NCBI RefSeq assembly: GCF_000744815.1
Contig: NZ_JQMQ01000005.1
Span: 6,715,801-6,779,800, forward strand
DNA: 64,000 nt
Direction: 5' to 3'
From: Phaeacidiphilus oryzae TH49
GTDB lineage: Bacteria > Actinomycetota > Actinomycetes > Streptomycetales > Streptomycetaceae
The translations under genes and the position numbers were made by a program. The notes under the pieces are model-generated. The model saw only the letters and a program-made list of their open reading frames with translations, was not told where the DNA came from and did not search any database. The stretch's first letter is position 1. Every line of letters starts with the position of its first letter. Of this stretch, positions 35,901 through 45,246 are shown piece after piece.

Positions 35901-36842
35901 CTACTTCACGGCGGGGTGACGCCGGGTGAGCGCCTCGGCCACGGCCACCTCGGTGCCGGCCAGGCCGACCGAGTAGAAGAGGGTGAGCTGGTCGGCGGAG
36001 GTGCGGGCCTCGGCCTCACCGGCCAGCACCGCGCCGAGCTCCAGCATCCGCTCGGCCGGGACCAGCGGCTCGCCGGGTCCGGAGGCGGCCTGCGCCGCCG
36101 AGTCGGTGAGGACCACGTCGGCGCGCTCGGCGAGCGCGGGCGGGATCTCGTGCCGCTCGGCGGTCTTCAGGCCCAGGCAGGAGACGTGGGTGCCGGAGGA
36201 GATCCAGTCGGCCTCCAGGACCGGCTGCTTGCTGCTGGTGGCCGTGATCACCACGTCGCGGTCCCGGACCGCGTCCTCGACGGAGTCCGCCGGGTGCGCG
36301 GTCACGCCCAGTTCGGCGGCCAGCCGGCCGGCGAACTCCCGGGCCCGCTCCGGGCGCCGGGAGGCGACCCGCACCTCCGCGATCCCGCGTAGCGAGAGCA
36401 GCGCCCAGATCTGCGCCCAGGCCTGCGCCCCGGCGCCGACCAGGCCGATCCGCAGCGGCTCCTCGGTCGGGGCCGCGGCGTCCACGGCAAGCGCGCCGAT
36501 CGCGCCGGTCCGGCGCGGCCCCAGCTCGTTGCCGTGCACGATCGCGCTCAGCCGCGGCCCGCCGCCGTCCCTGCCGCGCTCCTCCCAGACGGCGACCAGG
36601 TGCTCACCGCCCACGAAGTCGTTGTACGCCCGAAACCCGAACACCCCCCGGTCGGCCAGCCGCCCACTGGTGAAGACCAGATCCCCGGGCCCGAGCGCCG
36701 CCCGCGACCGCGCCGGCGCCACCAACTCCCCAGCCGCATGGGCAAGCAGTGCCCCCCGCACCGCCTGCACGGCGGTCCCGGCATCCAACCGCTCACGCAC
36801 CTGCGCATCCCCGAGAACCACGGGTCCGGCATGTGTGCTCAT
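35901..36842 (-). CDS. Ornithine cyclodeaminase / mu-crystallin family protein
   Basis: The protein has 313 residues from the ATG at 36842. A Rossmann NAD(P)-binding segment, IGLVGAGAQAWAQIWALLSLRGI, follows an N-terminal dimerisation domain. DRDVVITATSSKQPVLEADW and GTHVSCLGLK match the family. Members include ornithine cyclodeaminase, alanine dehydrogenase, ketimine reductase and enzymes of siderophore or amino-acid synthesis. The residues separating these are not decisive here, so only an NAD(P)-dependent imine/amino-acid reaction can be claimed. Confidence 0.85.
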   Translation of the reverse strand: MSTHAGPVVLGDAQVRERLDAGTAVQAVRGALLAHAAGELVAPARSRAALGPGDLVFTSGRLADRGVFGFRAYNDFVGGEHLVAVWEERGRDGGGPRLSAIVHGNELGPRRTGAIGALAVDAAAPTEEPLRIGLVGAGAQAWAQIWALLSLRGIAEVRVASRRPERAREFAGRLAAELGVTAHPADSVEDAVRDRDVVITATSSKQPVLEADWISSGTHVSCLGLKTAERHEIPPALAERADVVLTDSAAQAASGPGEPLVPAERMLELGAVLAGEAEARTSADQLTLFYSVGLAGTEVAVAEALTRRHPAVK

Positions 36843-37053
36843 CAAGACTCCAATCCGCGCTTCGCCTGCCAGTATCTTGATCCCCGGCCCCCCGGACCCG
36901 GGAACCCGCCCCGGTCGGCGCGCCTTCGCGGCCGGTTCCGGCGATGACCTGGGTGCGGAGGCCGGATCCTGTTTCCGGCCGCGCCGGGCTTCCACATATG
37001 AGGGGTGCGGCTCCGGGCTGACAGGTGGGTGGGGGCGGGGCAGGGTGGGGTGT

Positions 37054-37395
37054 ATGGCGGAGCGCGGTAGTAGGACGACGATCGAGGTCGGGCGGGATGT
37101 CGCCACGTTGATCAACGTGTTCGAGGTGGCGCCGGAGCGGCAGGCCGAGCTGGTTCGGGCCTGGGTGGACATGACGGAGAGGATCATGCAGCACTGCGCA
37201 GGGTTCATCTCGGCCAACGTGCACGCGAGCACCGACGGGCGGCGGGTCGTCAACTACGCGCAGTGGGAGAGTGAGAAGCACTTCCAGGACCTGCTGCGGG
37301 ACCCGGAGGTGCGGGCTGAGTTCGATCGGCTGGGGGCGATCGCCGAGCGGATGGACCCGCATCTCTACACGGTGGAGTCGATCCACCACAGCTGA
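37054..37395 (+). CDS. Antibiotic biosynthesis monooxygenase (ABM) domain protein
   Basis: The protein has 113 residues from the ATG at 37054. The dimeric alpha-beta barrel is evident: LINVFEVAPERQAELVRAWVDMTERI, GFISANVHASTDGRRVVNYAQW and FQDLLRDPEV. ABM proteins are cofactor-free quinone-forming oxygenases or heme-degrading relatives; many are uncharacterised. It is convergent with the PPOX gene, with a 12-base gap. Confidence 0.82.
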   Translation: MAERGSRTTIEVGRDVATLINVFEVAPERQAELVRAWVDMTERIMQHCAGFISANVHASTDGRRVVNYAQWESEKHFQDLLRDPEVRAEFDRLGAIAERMDPHLYTVESIHHS

Positions 37396-37407
37396 CCCCG
37401 GGGCGGC

Positions 37408-37815
37408 TCAGGCCTCCTGCGCGGCCGTGCCGACGACGCGGGTGGGGGTTATCCGGAGGATGACCCGGACGACCTCCGGCGGGAGCGCGAGGTACGCGTC
37501 GCCGGAGCCGGGGCCCTCGTAGGTCTCCTCCAGGGCCACGGCGAAGGCCCGGCCAGCGTCCTCCTCGATGCTCGCCGTGCCGCGGATCTCGGCGTAGCGC
37601 TGCGGGTCCGCGCGGTCGTAGACGGTGAGCGAGACGCGCGGGTCGCGGGCGATGTTGCGCTCCTTGCGCCGGCCGGCCGTGGTGGACAGCAGCAGCTGGT
37701 CGCCCTCGCGGCCGACCCACACCACCGAGGTCTGCGGACTGCCGTCCGGATTGAGCGTGGCCAGCACCGCGGGGTTCGGCTCGTCGAGCAACTTGCGCAC
37801 GGCATCGTTGATCAT
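37408..37815 (-). CDS. PPOX-class (pyridoxamine-phosphate-oxidase-like) flavin/F420 protein
   Basis: From the ATG at 37815 (MINDAVRKLLDEPN) the protein has 135 residues; an upstream ATG at 37845 would add ten. The split-barrel signature is present: AVLATLNPDGSPQTSVVWV, RNIARDPRVSLTVYD and YAEIRGTASI. Its size and motifs fit the actinobacterial F420-dependent PPOX group (TIGR03618 type). It would reduce small molecules using F420H2 or FMN; the substrate is unknown. Divergent from the nicotinate operon. Confidence 0.82.
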   Translation of the reverse strand: MINDAVRKLLDEPNPAVLATLNPDGSPQTSVVWVGREGDQLLLSTTAGRRKERNIARDPRVSLTVYDRADPQRYAEIRGTASIEEDAGRAFAVALEETYEGPGSGDAYLALPPEVVRVILRITPTRVVGTAAQEA

Positions 37816-37870
37816 GCCGCCGAGCGTAGCCGGTGGGTCTGACAACCGCGGCGGCCGGAAAGCGGGAAAT

Positions 37871-37885
37871 CCGTGTGAAACACGG
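37871..37885. promoter_or_regulatory. Palindrome upstream of the nicotinate operon
   Basis: CCGTGTGAAACACGG is a perfect CCGTGT-N3-ACACGG dyad, 56 bases beyond the PPOX start and about 200 bases before nicX. A MarR-family regulator (gene at 48002) is the obvious candidate binder. The rest of the 271-base region 37816-38086 holds no gene. Confidence 0.45.
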
Positions 37886-38086
37886 GGACCTCAGGGTTTA
37901 CCCGATGGTGACGGGTGAGCGGCGTCCGGGGGGTTGCGCGGGGGAGTTGTTACGTGTTCGGATTATCTCGTCGGCGCGCGCCGCCGCGCCCCACGCGCTG
38001 CACCTGCCGCACACGCCGCACGCACCGCACTCGCTCTTCCGGCCTGACTGCTCCACAGCGCATCGACCCAGAGGAGACCGCCCCCC

Positions 38087-39136
38087 ATGTTCGACTACGC
38101 ATCGGCAGATCTCGTCGACGCCTTCACCCGTGAACTCCGGCTCTGCCGGCTCGCCGAGGGCGAGCACGCCGTCGTCCTCAGCGAGCCCGGCAGCCGCGGC
38201 GACTACGTGGCCGCCGCCTTCGCCGCGGCCAAGTCGCTCGGCGCGCACGTCGTGGCCGCCACCGTCCCCGGCGGGTCGCCCGCGCCCATGCCGTCCACCC
38301 ATACCGGCGCCGGCCCCGGCCTGGTCTCGGTGCTGGAGGACCGCACCGCGCAGGACCTGCTGAAGTCCGCCGACCTGGTGGTCGACCTGACCCGGGAGGG
38401 CTTCATCCACGCCCCCCTCCAGCAGGAGATCCTGGACGCGGACACCCGGATCATCTTCGTCTGCGACGCCCCTGACGTGCTGATCCGCAACCTGCCCGAC
38501 CCCGGCGACCGGGAGCGCGCGGAGGGCGCGGCCCGACTCCTCAAGCGCTCGCGGGAGATGACGGTCAGCTCGGCGGCCGGCACCGAGCTCACCGTCTCCC
38601 TGGCCGACAGCCACCCCGGCTTCCAGTGCGGCTATGCCGACACTCCCCGGCGCTGGGACCACTGGCCGAGCACCATGGTGCTGTGCTGGCCCGAGGTCTC
38701 CAACGGCCGGATCGTGCTGGGCGAGGGGGACATCCTGCTGCCGTTCAAGGAGTACGTCCGCCGCCCGGTCAGCCTGGAGGTCGTGGACGGCCGGATCGAG
38801 AAGGTCGAGGGCGGCGCCGAGGCGGAACTGCTGTCGATGTTCTTCGACGACGCCGAGGAGAAGTGGGGCGACCGCTGGGCCCGCCATCTCTCCCACATGG
38901 GCTGGGGGATGATGCGCAGCGCGGACTGGTTCGCCACCGCGATGTACGGCAAGGACGAGCTGATGGGGATGGACGCCCGGGCCTTCGCCGGGAACTTCCT
39001 GTGGTCCACCGGACCGCATCCGTTCCTCCGGCGCGAGTCCTACGCGCACCTCGACATCGCGATGCGCGGCTGCACTGTCCGGGTGGACGGGGCCGAGGTG
39101 GTCGTCGACGGCCGACTCGCCGAGGACGCGGGCTGA
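38087..39136 (+). CDS. nicX: 2,5-Dihydroxypyridine 5,6-dioxygenase (NicX-like)
   Basis: The 349-residue length is nearly identical to Pseudomonas NicX (350). The fold belongs to the M29-like aminopeptidase group. The iron-ligand region is retained: the HLSHMGWG histidines (267, 270) and YAHLDIA (H321, D323). NicX opens the 2,5-dihydroxypyridine ring with O2 to N-formylmaleamate. An ATG with GAGGAG a few bases upstream marks the start. It is the first gene of an operon carrying all the surrounding nicotinate steps, which makes this assignment much firmer than homology alone. Confidence 0.85.
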   Translation: MFDYASADLVDAFTRELRLCRLAEGEHAVVLSEPGSRGDYVAAAFAAAKSLGAHVVAATVPGGSPAPMPSTHTGAGPGLVSVLEDRTAQDLLKSADLVVDLTREGFIHAPLQQEILDADTRIIFVCDAPDVLIRNLPDPGDRERAEGAARLLKRSREMTVSSAAGTELTVSLADSHPGFQCGYADTPRRWDHWPSTMVLCWPEVSNGRIVLGEGDILLPFKEYVRRPVSLEVVDGRIEKVEGGAEAELLSMFFDDAEEKWGDRWARHLSHMGWGMMRSADWFATAMYGKDELMGMDARAFAGNFLWSTGPHPFLRRESYAHLDIAMRGCTVRVDGAEVVVDGRLAEDAG

Positions 39137-39185
39137 GCGTGCGCCGCCTCCTCCCGTACCCCACAGAGACAGAGAGGCTTCGCAG

Positions 39186-40475
39186 ATGGCAATGAGCCAG
39201 TCGTACCGCGTGATCGTGGTCGGTGGTGGACTCGGCGGACTGACCACGGCACTGGCCCTGAGGCACCGCGGGCTCCGGGTCACCGTACTGGAGCGCGCGC
39301 GCCAGTTGGGCGAGGTCGGCGCGGGGATCCAGACCGCTCCCAACGCGAGCCGCATCCTGATCGGACTCGGCCTGCGCCGGCAGCTGGAGGCGATCCGCAC
39401 CCAGCCGGAGGACCAGGTCCGCCGCCGCTGGCAGGACGGCAGCGTCATCGGCCTGACCCGGCTCGGCGCCGAGGTCCAGGAGAAGTACAACGCGCCCTAC
39501 TGGCACTACCACCGCGCCGATCTGCACCGGGTGCTGCTGGACGCCTGCCTCGACCCGGAGGGCCCAGGCCCGCTGGTGGCGGTGCACACCTCCGCGCAGG
39601 TCGTCGAGCTGGACCGGGGCGACCCGCGGCAGCCGGCGGCGATCACCGCCGACGGCCGCCGCTTCGAGGGCGACCTGGTCGTCGGCGCGGACGGAGTCCG
39701 TTCCCAGGTGCGGGACCTGATCGGCGCCGAGGACACCCTCGTCTTCTCCGGGGACATGTGCTATCGCGCGCTCATCCCCGGCGACCTGCTCGCCGCCGAC
39801 CCGGCCACCCGCTTCCTCTTCGACCGCTACCAGTCCACGATCTGGTACGGCCCGGGCCGGCATCTGGTCCACTACCTGATCCGGGGAGGGGAGTGGCTGA
39901 ACGTGGTGGCCTGCGTCCCCGCCTCCGAGGAGGTGGCCAGGGCGGTCGCCGGCGGCGAGGACTGGACCTCGACCGCGAGCGTCCGCGAGCTCTCCGAGGC
40001 CTATCCGGGCTGGGACGACCGGGTGCCGGCGATGCTGTCCAAGGCCAAGGAGGAGGTGGCCTGCTTCGCCCTCTTCCACCGCCGCCAGGACCCCGTCTGG
40101 GTGGACGGCCGGGTGGCGCTGCTCGGCGACGCCGCCCACGCCATGCTGCCCTACCAGGCGCAGGGCGCCTCCCAGGCGATGGAGGACGCGGCGGTGCTGG
40201 CCGAGGAGCTGGGCGCGGTCACCGTCGACCGGGTCGAGGAGGCGCTGCGGCGCTACGTCGACCGGCGGGCCAAGCACGCCGGGATGGTCCAACAGGCCTC
40301 CTTCCGCAACCGCACCTTCTACCGCCTCCCCGAGGGCCCCGAGCAGCAGGCCCGGGACGCCATCCTGGCCGAGCGCTTCGCCGGCGAGTCCGACGTCTCC
40401 TACGACTGGCTGTGGAGCGGCACCCCGCTCGACCAGTCGGACCGGGAGTCCTTCCGCTACCCGATCCACCGTTGA
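39186..40475 (+). CDS. nicC: FAD-dependent monooxygenase (6-hydroxynicotinate 3-monooxygenase-like, NicC)
   Basis: The protein has 429 residues. The FAD-binding Rossmann motif is IVVGGGLGGLTTALALRHRG, and the second FAD motif GRVALLGDAAHAMLPYQAQG is complete. It belongs to the salicylate-hydroxylase-like class A flavoprotein group. NicC hydroxylates and decarboxylates 6-hydroxynicotinate to 2,5-dihydroxypyridine using NADH and O2. Its position directly after nicX supplies NicX's substrate. A gentisate- or salicylate-type substrate is possible by sequence alone, but the context disfavours it. Confidence 0.8.
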   Translation: MAMSQSYRVIVVGGGLGGLTTALALRHRGLRVTVLERARQLGEVGAGIQTAPNASRILIGLGLRRQLEAIRTQPEDQVRRRWQDGSVIGLTRLGAEVQEKYNAPYWHYHRADLHRVLLDACLDPEGPGPLVAVHTSAQVVELDRGDPRQPAAITADGRRFEGDLVVGADGVRSQVRDLIGAEDTLVFSGDMCYRALIPGDLLAADPATRFLFDRYQSTIWYGPGRHLVHYLIRGGEWLNVVACVPASEEVARAVAGGEDWTSTASVRELSEAYPGWDDRVPAMLSKAKEEVACFALFHRRQDPVWVDGRVALLGDAAHAMLPYQAQGASQAMEDAAVLAEELGAVTVDRVEEALRRYVDRRAKHAGMVQQASFRNRTFYRLPEGPEQQARDAILAERFAGESDVSYDWLWSGTPLDQSDRESFRYPIHR

Positions 40476-40484
40476 GGTGACGCC

Positions 40485-42023
40485 ATGTCAGTAACGTCAG
40501 GAACGGCCGGCAGACCACCGGAGACCCCCGTCCAGGGAGCGCGCGACAACGCGAACAACGCGAACAACGGGGCCGCGCTCTCCGCCATCGTCCAGGAACT
40601 GCCGTGGAAGTGGCGGGTGCAGGGCCGGATCTTCGTCATCGGCGGCCTCGGCTACCTCTTCGACGCCTGGGACGTCACCCTCAACGGCTACCTCACCCCC
40701 CTCCTCGGCACCGACTTCCATCTCGGTATGGGCCAGCGCAGCCTGGTGGCCACCGCCAACCTGGTCGGGATGGCGGCCGGCGCGCTGCTCTGGGGCGCGA
40801 TCGCGGACCGGATCGGACGCAAGCGCGCCTTCTCCATCACCCTGCTGGTCTTCGCGCTCTTCTCGGTGCTGGGCGCGGCCGCGCCCGACTACCCGGTCTT
40901 CCTGGTGCTGCGCTTCCTCGCCGGGGTCGGCCTCGGCGGCTGCATCCCGGTGGACTACGCGCTGGTCGGCGAGTTCAGCCCGCGGAAGTACCGGGGGCGG
41001 GTGCTGACCGCGATGGACGCCTGGTGGCCGATCGGCGGCACGTTGTGCGGGCTGGTCTGCACCGGGCTGGTGAGCCTGGCCGGGGGGAGCGAGGGGAGCC
41101 ACGGGGTGTGGCGCTGGCTACTGGTGGTGATGGTGCTGCCCGCGCTGCTGCTCTTCTGGATCCGGCGCGGGGTGCCGGAGTCGCCGGTCTTCCTGGCCCG
41201 CAACGGGCGCGAGGCGGAGGCGCGGGCCGTCATCGCCCGGCTGGTCGAGGAGACCGGGGCCGGTCCGGTGACGTACCCGGCGCCGGCGCCGTCGGAGCCC
41301 GGGCCGAGGGAGGAGCGGGCGGACGGCGCTGTGCCGCCGCCGGCGGGTCGGCCGCTGGCCGCCGGCTGGGCCGGACTCCGCTCCGGGCTGGTCCAGTTGG
41401 GCCTGGTCTGGCGCAGCGCGCCGCGGATCACCTCGGTGGCCTGGGCGCTCTTCGTCACCGTGATGCTGGTCTACTACGCCGCGCTCAGCTGGATGCCGAC
41501 CATCCTCGCCGACCAGGGCTACGCGGAGACCGCGGCCTTCTCCGGCACCACGCTGATGAGCGGGGTCGGGATCGTCGGCGTGCTCACCGCCGCCTGGCTG
41601 GTGGACGTGGTCGGCCGCAAGCCGCTGCTCGGGCTGGCCGCCCCGGTGGCCGCGATCGCGCTGGTGCTCTTCGCCGTACTGCTGCACACCCAGTGGGCGG
41701 CGCTGACCCTGCTCGGGCTCTTCGGGTTCCTGGTGCAGCTGGCCATCCCGCCGCTGTACGCGTACGTGGCCGAGCTTTACCCGACCCGGATCCGGGCCAG
41801 CGGCTTCGGTGCGGCCTCGGCGGCCAGCCGGGTGGCGACCGGCTTCGCCCCGCTGCTCTTCGGCAGCGTGCTGTGGCCGGTGCTGGGGCTGCCGCTGACC
41901 TTCGCCGTGCTGGGCGCGGCGGTCGTCCTGGCGGTGGTCTGGATGGCCTTCGCCGCCCCGGAGACCAAGGGACGCGAACTGGACGCAGAGGAGACGGACA
42001 TGGGAGAGGGGGTGCCGTCGTGA
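40485..42023 (+). CDS. MFS transporter (likely nicotinate or pyridine-carboxylate uptake)
   Basis: The protein has 512 residues and about 12 helices. The MFS motif between helices 2 and 3, GAIADRIGRKRAFS, and the matching DVVGRKPLL in the second half are present. LVGEFSPRKYRGRVLTAMDA is typical of the aromatic acid:H+ symporter/sugar-porter-like group. A long basic, Gly-rich cytoplasmic loop joins the halves. Located between nicC and the hydroxylase subunits, it probably imports nicotinate. That substrate is inferred from context. Confidence 0.8.
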   Translation: MSVTSGTAGRPPETPVQGARDNANNANNGAALSAIVQELPWKWRVQGRIFVIGGLGYLFDAWDVTLNGYLTPLLGTDFHLGMGQRSLVATANLVGMAAGALLWGAIADRIGRKRAFSITLLVFALFSVLGAAAPDYPVFLVLRFLAGVGLGGCIPVDYALVGEFSPRKYRGRVLTAMDAWWPIGGTLCGLVCTGLVSLAGGSEGSHGVWRWLLVVMVLPALLLFWIRRGVPESPVFLARNGREAEARAVIARLVEETGAGPVTYPAPAPSEPGPREERADGAVPPPAGRPLAAGWAGLRSGLVQLGLVWRSAPRITSVAWALFVTVMLVYYAALSWMPTILADQGYAETAAFSGTTLMSGVGIVGVLTAAWLVDVVGRKPLLGLAAPVAAIALVLFAVLLHTQWAALTLLGLFGFLVQLAIPPLYAYVAELYPTRIRASGFGAASAASRVATGFAPLLFGSVLWPVLGLPLTFAVLGAAVVLAVVWMAFAAPETKGRELDAEETDMGEGVPS

Positions 42024-42856
42024 AGCCCGCGGCGTTCTCGTACCACCGGGCCCGGGATCTGGCCGGGGCGGTCGGCCTGCTGCACGAGCTGGGGGAGACC
42101 CGGGGCGAGCAGGCCAAGCCGATCGCCGGAGGGCAGAGCCTGGTCGCGATGATGAACTACCGGCTGGCGCGGCCCGCGCATCTGGTGGACATCGCCCGCG
42201 TTCCCGGCCTGTCCGGCCTGACGCTCGGTCAGGACGCGCTGCGGATCGGCGCCCTGACGACCCATCATGAGGTCGAGCACGCCACCGATGCCGAACTCGG
42301 CCCGTTCCGCGTGCTGCGCGAGGCGATGCGCTGGATCGGCCACCCGCCGATCCGGGTGCGCGGCACGGTCGGCGGCAGCCTGGCGCACGCCGACGCGACC
42401 GCAGAATGGTGCCTGCTCGCGGTGGGTCTGGACGCGCAGGTCGAGGCGCACGGCCCGGGCGGGACGCGGACCATCCCCGCCGCCGACTTCCTCCGCGGCT
42501 GGTACAGCACCGCGCTGGACCCGGACGAGCTGGTCACGGCGGTGCTGTTCCCGCGGCCCGGAGCGGCGCGCGCCGCCGTCACCGAGTTCGCGCTCCGGCA
42601 CGGCGACTTCGCGGTCGTCTCGGCCCTGGTCGACCTGGACGGCGGCCGGGTCGCGCTCGGCGGGGTCGCCCCGGTCCCGATCCGGGTCCCCGAGGCGGAG
42701 GCGGTGCTCGCCGCCGGCGGCTCCTACGCCGACTGCGCGGAGGCCGCCGCGGCCGCGGTGGACCCCCCGTCCGACGCCCGTGCGAGCTCCGCCCACCGGC
42801 GGGCCCTCAGCCGGAACCTGGTCCGCGCAGCCTGTGAGGAGGCGGCCGCCCGATGA
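42020..42856 (+). CDS. Molybdenum hydroxylase FAD-binding subunit (CoxM/NdhF-type)
   Basis: The protein has 278 residues from a GTG at 42020 that overlaps the previous stop (GTGA). KPIAGGQSLVAMMNYRLARP binds FAD, and the second FAD loop is GTVGGSLAHADATAEWCLLA. It transfers electrons from the iron-sulfur subunit to an acceptor. It is co-translated with the Mo subunit (ATGA overlap) and is part of a hydroxylase expected to make 6-hydroxynicotinate. Confidence 0.9.
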   Translation: MKPAAFSYHRARDLAGAVGLLHELGETRGEQAKPIAGGQSLVAMMNYRLARPAHLVDIARVPGLSGLTLGQDALRIGALTTHHEVEHATDAELGPFRVLREAMRWIGHPPIRVRGTVGGSLAHADATAEWCLLAVGLDAQVEAHGPGGTRTIPAADFLRGWYSTALDPDELVTAVLFPRPGAARAAVTEFALRHGDFAVVSALVDLDGGRVALGGVAPVPIRVPEAEAVLAAGGSYADCAEAAAAAVDPPSDARASSAHRRALSRNLVRAACEEAAAR

Positions 42857-45246
42857 ACGATTCGACAACCAGCGCCACCACCGCGAGGGCCGCCGAAGGC
42901 GGTCTGGTCGGCCGGTCCGTGCGGCGGCGGGAGGATCCCCGCCTGCTCAGCGGGCGGGGGAGGTTCACCGACGACATCCACCTGCCGGGGATGCTGCACG
43001 CGCAGTTCGTGCGGAGCACACAGGCGCATGCGCGGGTCCTCGGGGTCGATCTCACGGCGGTGCGGGCCGTGCCGGGGGTCGTCGCCGCGTACACCGCCGA
43101 GGATCTCGCACTGGGCCCGATCACCGCCGAACTCGACCGCCCGCCGGAGGAGTTCGCCCGTACCGAGATGCCGGTGCTGGCCGGGGAGCGGGTGCGGTTC
43201 GCGGGGGAGCCGATCGCGATCGTCCTCGCCGAGGACCCGTACGCCGCCGAGGACGGGGTGGAGGCGGCCGTCGTCCGGTACGAGCCGCTGCCCCCGGTCG
43301 TCGACGCCGGCCAGGCGCTGACCGCCGGGGCCGGGCAGCTGCACCCGGAGGCCCCCGGCAACACCCTGGTCGACGTCACGCTCTTCCCCGGCGAGGGGAT
43401 CGAGGAGGTCTTCGCGCGGGCGGACTGCGTGGTCCGGGTGGAGAGCCGCACCGGCCGGCAGAACGCCCTGCCGCTGGAGACCCGCGCGGCCGTGGCCGAA
43501 TGGGACGAGCGCGCCGGGCAGTTGGTGCTGCACACGCCCAGCCAGGTCCCGCACCAGGTGCGGACGGTGGCCGCCGGCTCGCTCGGGCTGGACGAGCAGG
43601 CGGTGCGGGTGGTGGTGCCCGACATGGGAGGTGGCTTCGGCATCAAGTGCGTGGTGGGCCGGGAGGAGATCGCCACCGCCGCCGCGGCCCGCCGGATCGG
43701 CCGGCCGGTGAAGTGGATCGAGGACCGCAGGGACGCGCTGACCGCCTCCTTCCTGGCCCGCGAGCAGCACTACCGGCTGCGGGCAGCGTTCTCCGCCGAG
43801 GGCAGGATCCTCGCCCTGGACGCGGACGTGGTCTGCGATATGGGCGCCTACTCCTGCTATCCCTTCACCGCCGGGATCGAACCGCTGATGGCGGCGGCCG
43901 AGATGCCGGGCGTCTACCGGGTGCCGGCGTACCGGGCGCGCGGGCGGGCGGTCGCCACCAACAAGGCGCCCAGCGCGCCCTACCGCGGGGTCAGCAGGCC
44001 CCAGTACGTGATGGCGGTGGAACGCCTCTTCGAGCGCGCGGCAAGGGAGTTGGGCATCGACGCGGTGGAACTGCGGCGCCGCAACCTGATCACCGAGTTC
44101 CCGTACCGGGGCGTCAACAACATCACCTACGACCCCGGCTCCTACGTCGAATCGCTCGACCTGTGCGAGCGGCTGCTGCGCGAGGAGGGCTGGTACGACC
44201 GCAGGGCGGCGGCGGAGGCCGAGGGCGACTGGCTCGGCATCGGCTACTCCTGCTTCAGCGAGCGCACCGGCTACGGCACCGCCGCCTTCGCCCAGCGGAA
44301 GATGGCCGTGGTCCCCGGCTACGACCTGGCCGAGGCCCGGATGGACCCGGGCGGCGCGGTCACCGTCACCACCGGGACGCTCAGCCACGGCCAGAGCCAC
44401 GAGACGACCATGGCGCAGATCGCCGCCGACGAACTCCGGCTCCCGCTGGGCAAGGTGATGCTCCGTCAGGGCGACACCGACCGCGTCCCCTACGGCTGGG
44501 GGACCTTCGCCTCCCGTTCGATCGCCATCGGCGGCAGCGCCGTCCGGCTGGCCGCGCGCAACCTCGGCGAGCGGCTGCGGACGCTGGCCGCCCGGCTGCT
44601 GGACGTCCCGGTCGAGGAGACCGTCCTCGACGAGGGCGCCGTACGGGCCTCCGACGGCCGGGCCCTGCCCTACCCCGAGCTGGCCAGGATCGCCCACCTC
44701 CGCGCCGACCTGTTGCCCAAGGGGATCGAGCCGGGGCTGACCGCCACCGCCTCCTTCGACCACTTCGGCGACGGCACCTTCTCCAACGCCACCCACGGCG
44801 TGGTCGTCCGACTCGACCGGGACAGCGGGCGGGTGGAGATCCTCCGCTACCTCTGCGTGGAGGACTGCGGGGTGGCGGTCAACCCCAAGGTCGTGGAGGG
44901 CCAGTGCCGGGGCGGGATCGCTCAGGGCCTGGCCGGGGCGCTCTTCGAGGAGGTGCGGTACGACGCGGACGGCCAGCCCCAGTGCACCGGCTTCCTCGAC
45001 TACCTCACCCCGACCGCGCTGGAGATCCCGGAGATCTCCGTCCACCACCTGGAGACGCCCTGCGCCTTCACCGAGACCGGCGCCAAGGGCGCGGGGGAGG
45101 GCGGCACCATCGGCGCCCCGGCGGCCGTGCTGAACGCGGTCAACGACGCCCTGCGCCGGACCGGCGTGGAGCTCGACGACACCCCGATCCGGCCCGAGGC
45201 CGTGTACTTCGCCATGGACAGGAACAGGGAGCAGACCGAATCATGA
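42853..45246 (+). CDS. Molybdenum hydroxylase large subunit (CoxL/xanthine-dehydrogenase family)
   Basis: The protein has 797 residues. Mo-pterin contacts include VPDMGGGFGIKCVVG, and the catalytic base Glu lies in GAKGAGEGGTIGAP near residue 735. The active-site loop reads APYRGVSRPQ. True CO dehydrogenases have AYRCSFR, so the Cys that binds Cu is missing and this is a hydroxylase, not a CODH. Taken with the neighbours, the likely reaction is nicotinate to 6-hydroxynicotinate. Nicotine or another pyridine carboxylate is an alternative. Overlaps flank it at both ends. Confidence 0.9.
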   Translation: MNDSTTSATTARAAEGGLVGRSVRRREDPRLLSGRGRFTDDIHLPGMLHAQFVRSTQAHARVLGVDLTAVRAVPGVVAAYTAEDLALGPITAELDRPPEEFARTEMPVLAGERVRFAGEPIAIVLAEDPYAAEDGVEAAVVRYEPLPPVVDAGQALTAGAGQLHPEAPGNTLVDVTLFPGEGIEEVFARADCVVRVESRTGRQNALPLETRAAVAEWDERAGQLVLHTPSQVPHQVRTVAAGSLGLDEQAVRVVVPDMGGGFGIKCVVGREEIATAAAARRIGRPVKWIEDRRDALTASFLAREQHYRLRAAFSAEGRILALDADVVCDMGAYSCYPFTAGIEPLMAAAEMPGVYRVPAYRARGRAVATNKAPSAPYRGVSRPQYVMAVERLFERAARELGIDAVELRRRNLITEFPYRGVNNITYDPGSYVESLDLCERLLREEGWYDRRAAAEAEGDWLGIGYSCFSERTGYGTAAFAQRKMAVVPGYDLAEARMDPGGAVTVTTGTLSHGQSHETTMAQIAADELRLPLGKVMLRQGDTDRVPYGWGTFASRSIAIGGSAVRLAARNLGERLRTLAARLLDVPVEETVLDEGAVRASDGRALPYPELARIAHLRADLLPKGIEPGLTATASFDHFGDGTFSNATHGVVVRLDRDSGRVEILRYLCVEDCGVAVNPKVVEGQCRGGIAQGLAGALFEEVRYDADGQPQCTGFLDYLTPTALEIPEISVHHLETPCAFTETGAKGAGEGGTIGAPAAVLNAVNDALRRTGVELDDTPIRPEAVYFAMDRNREQTES

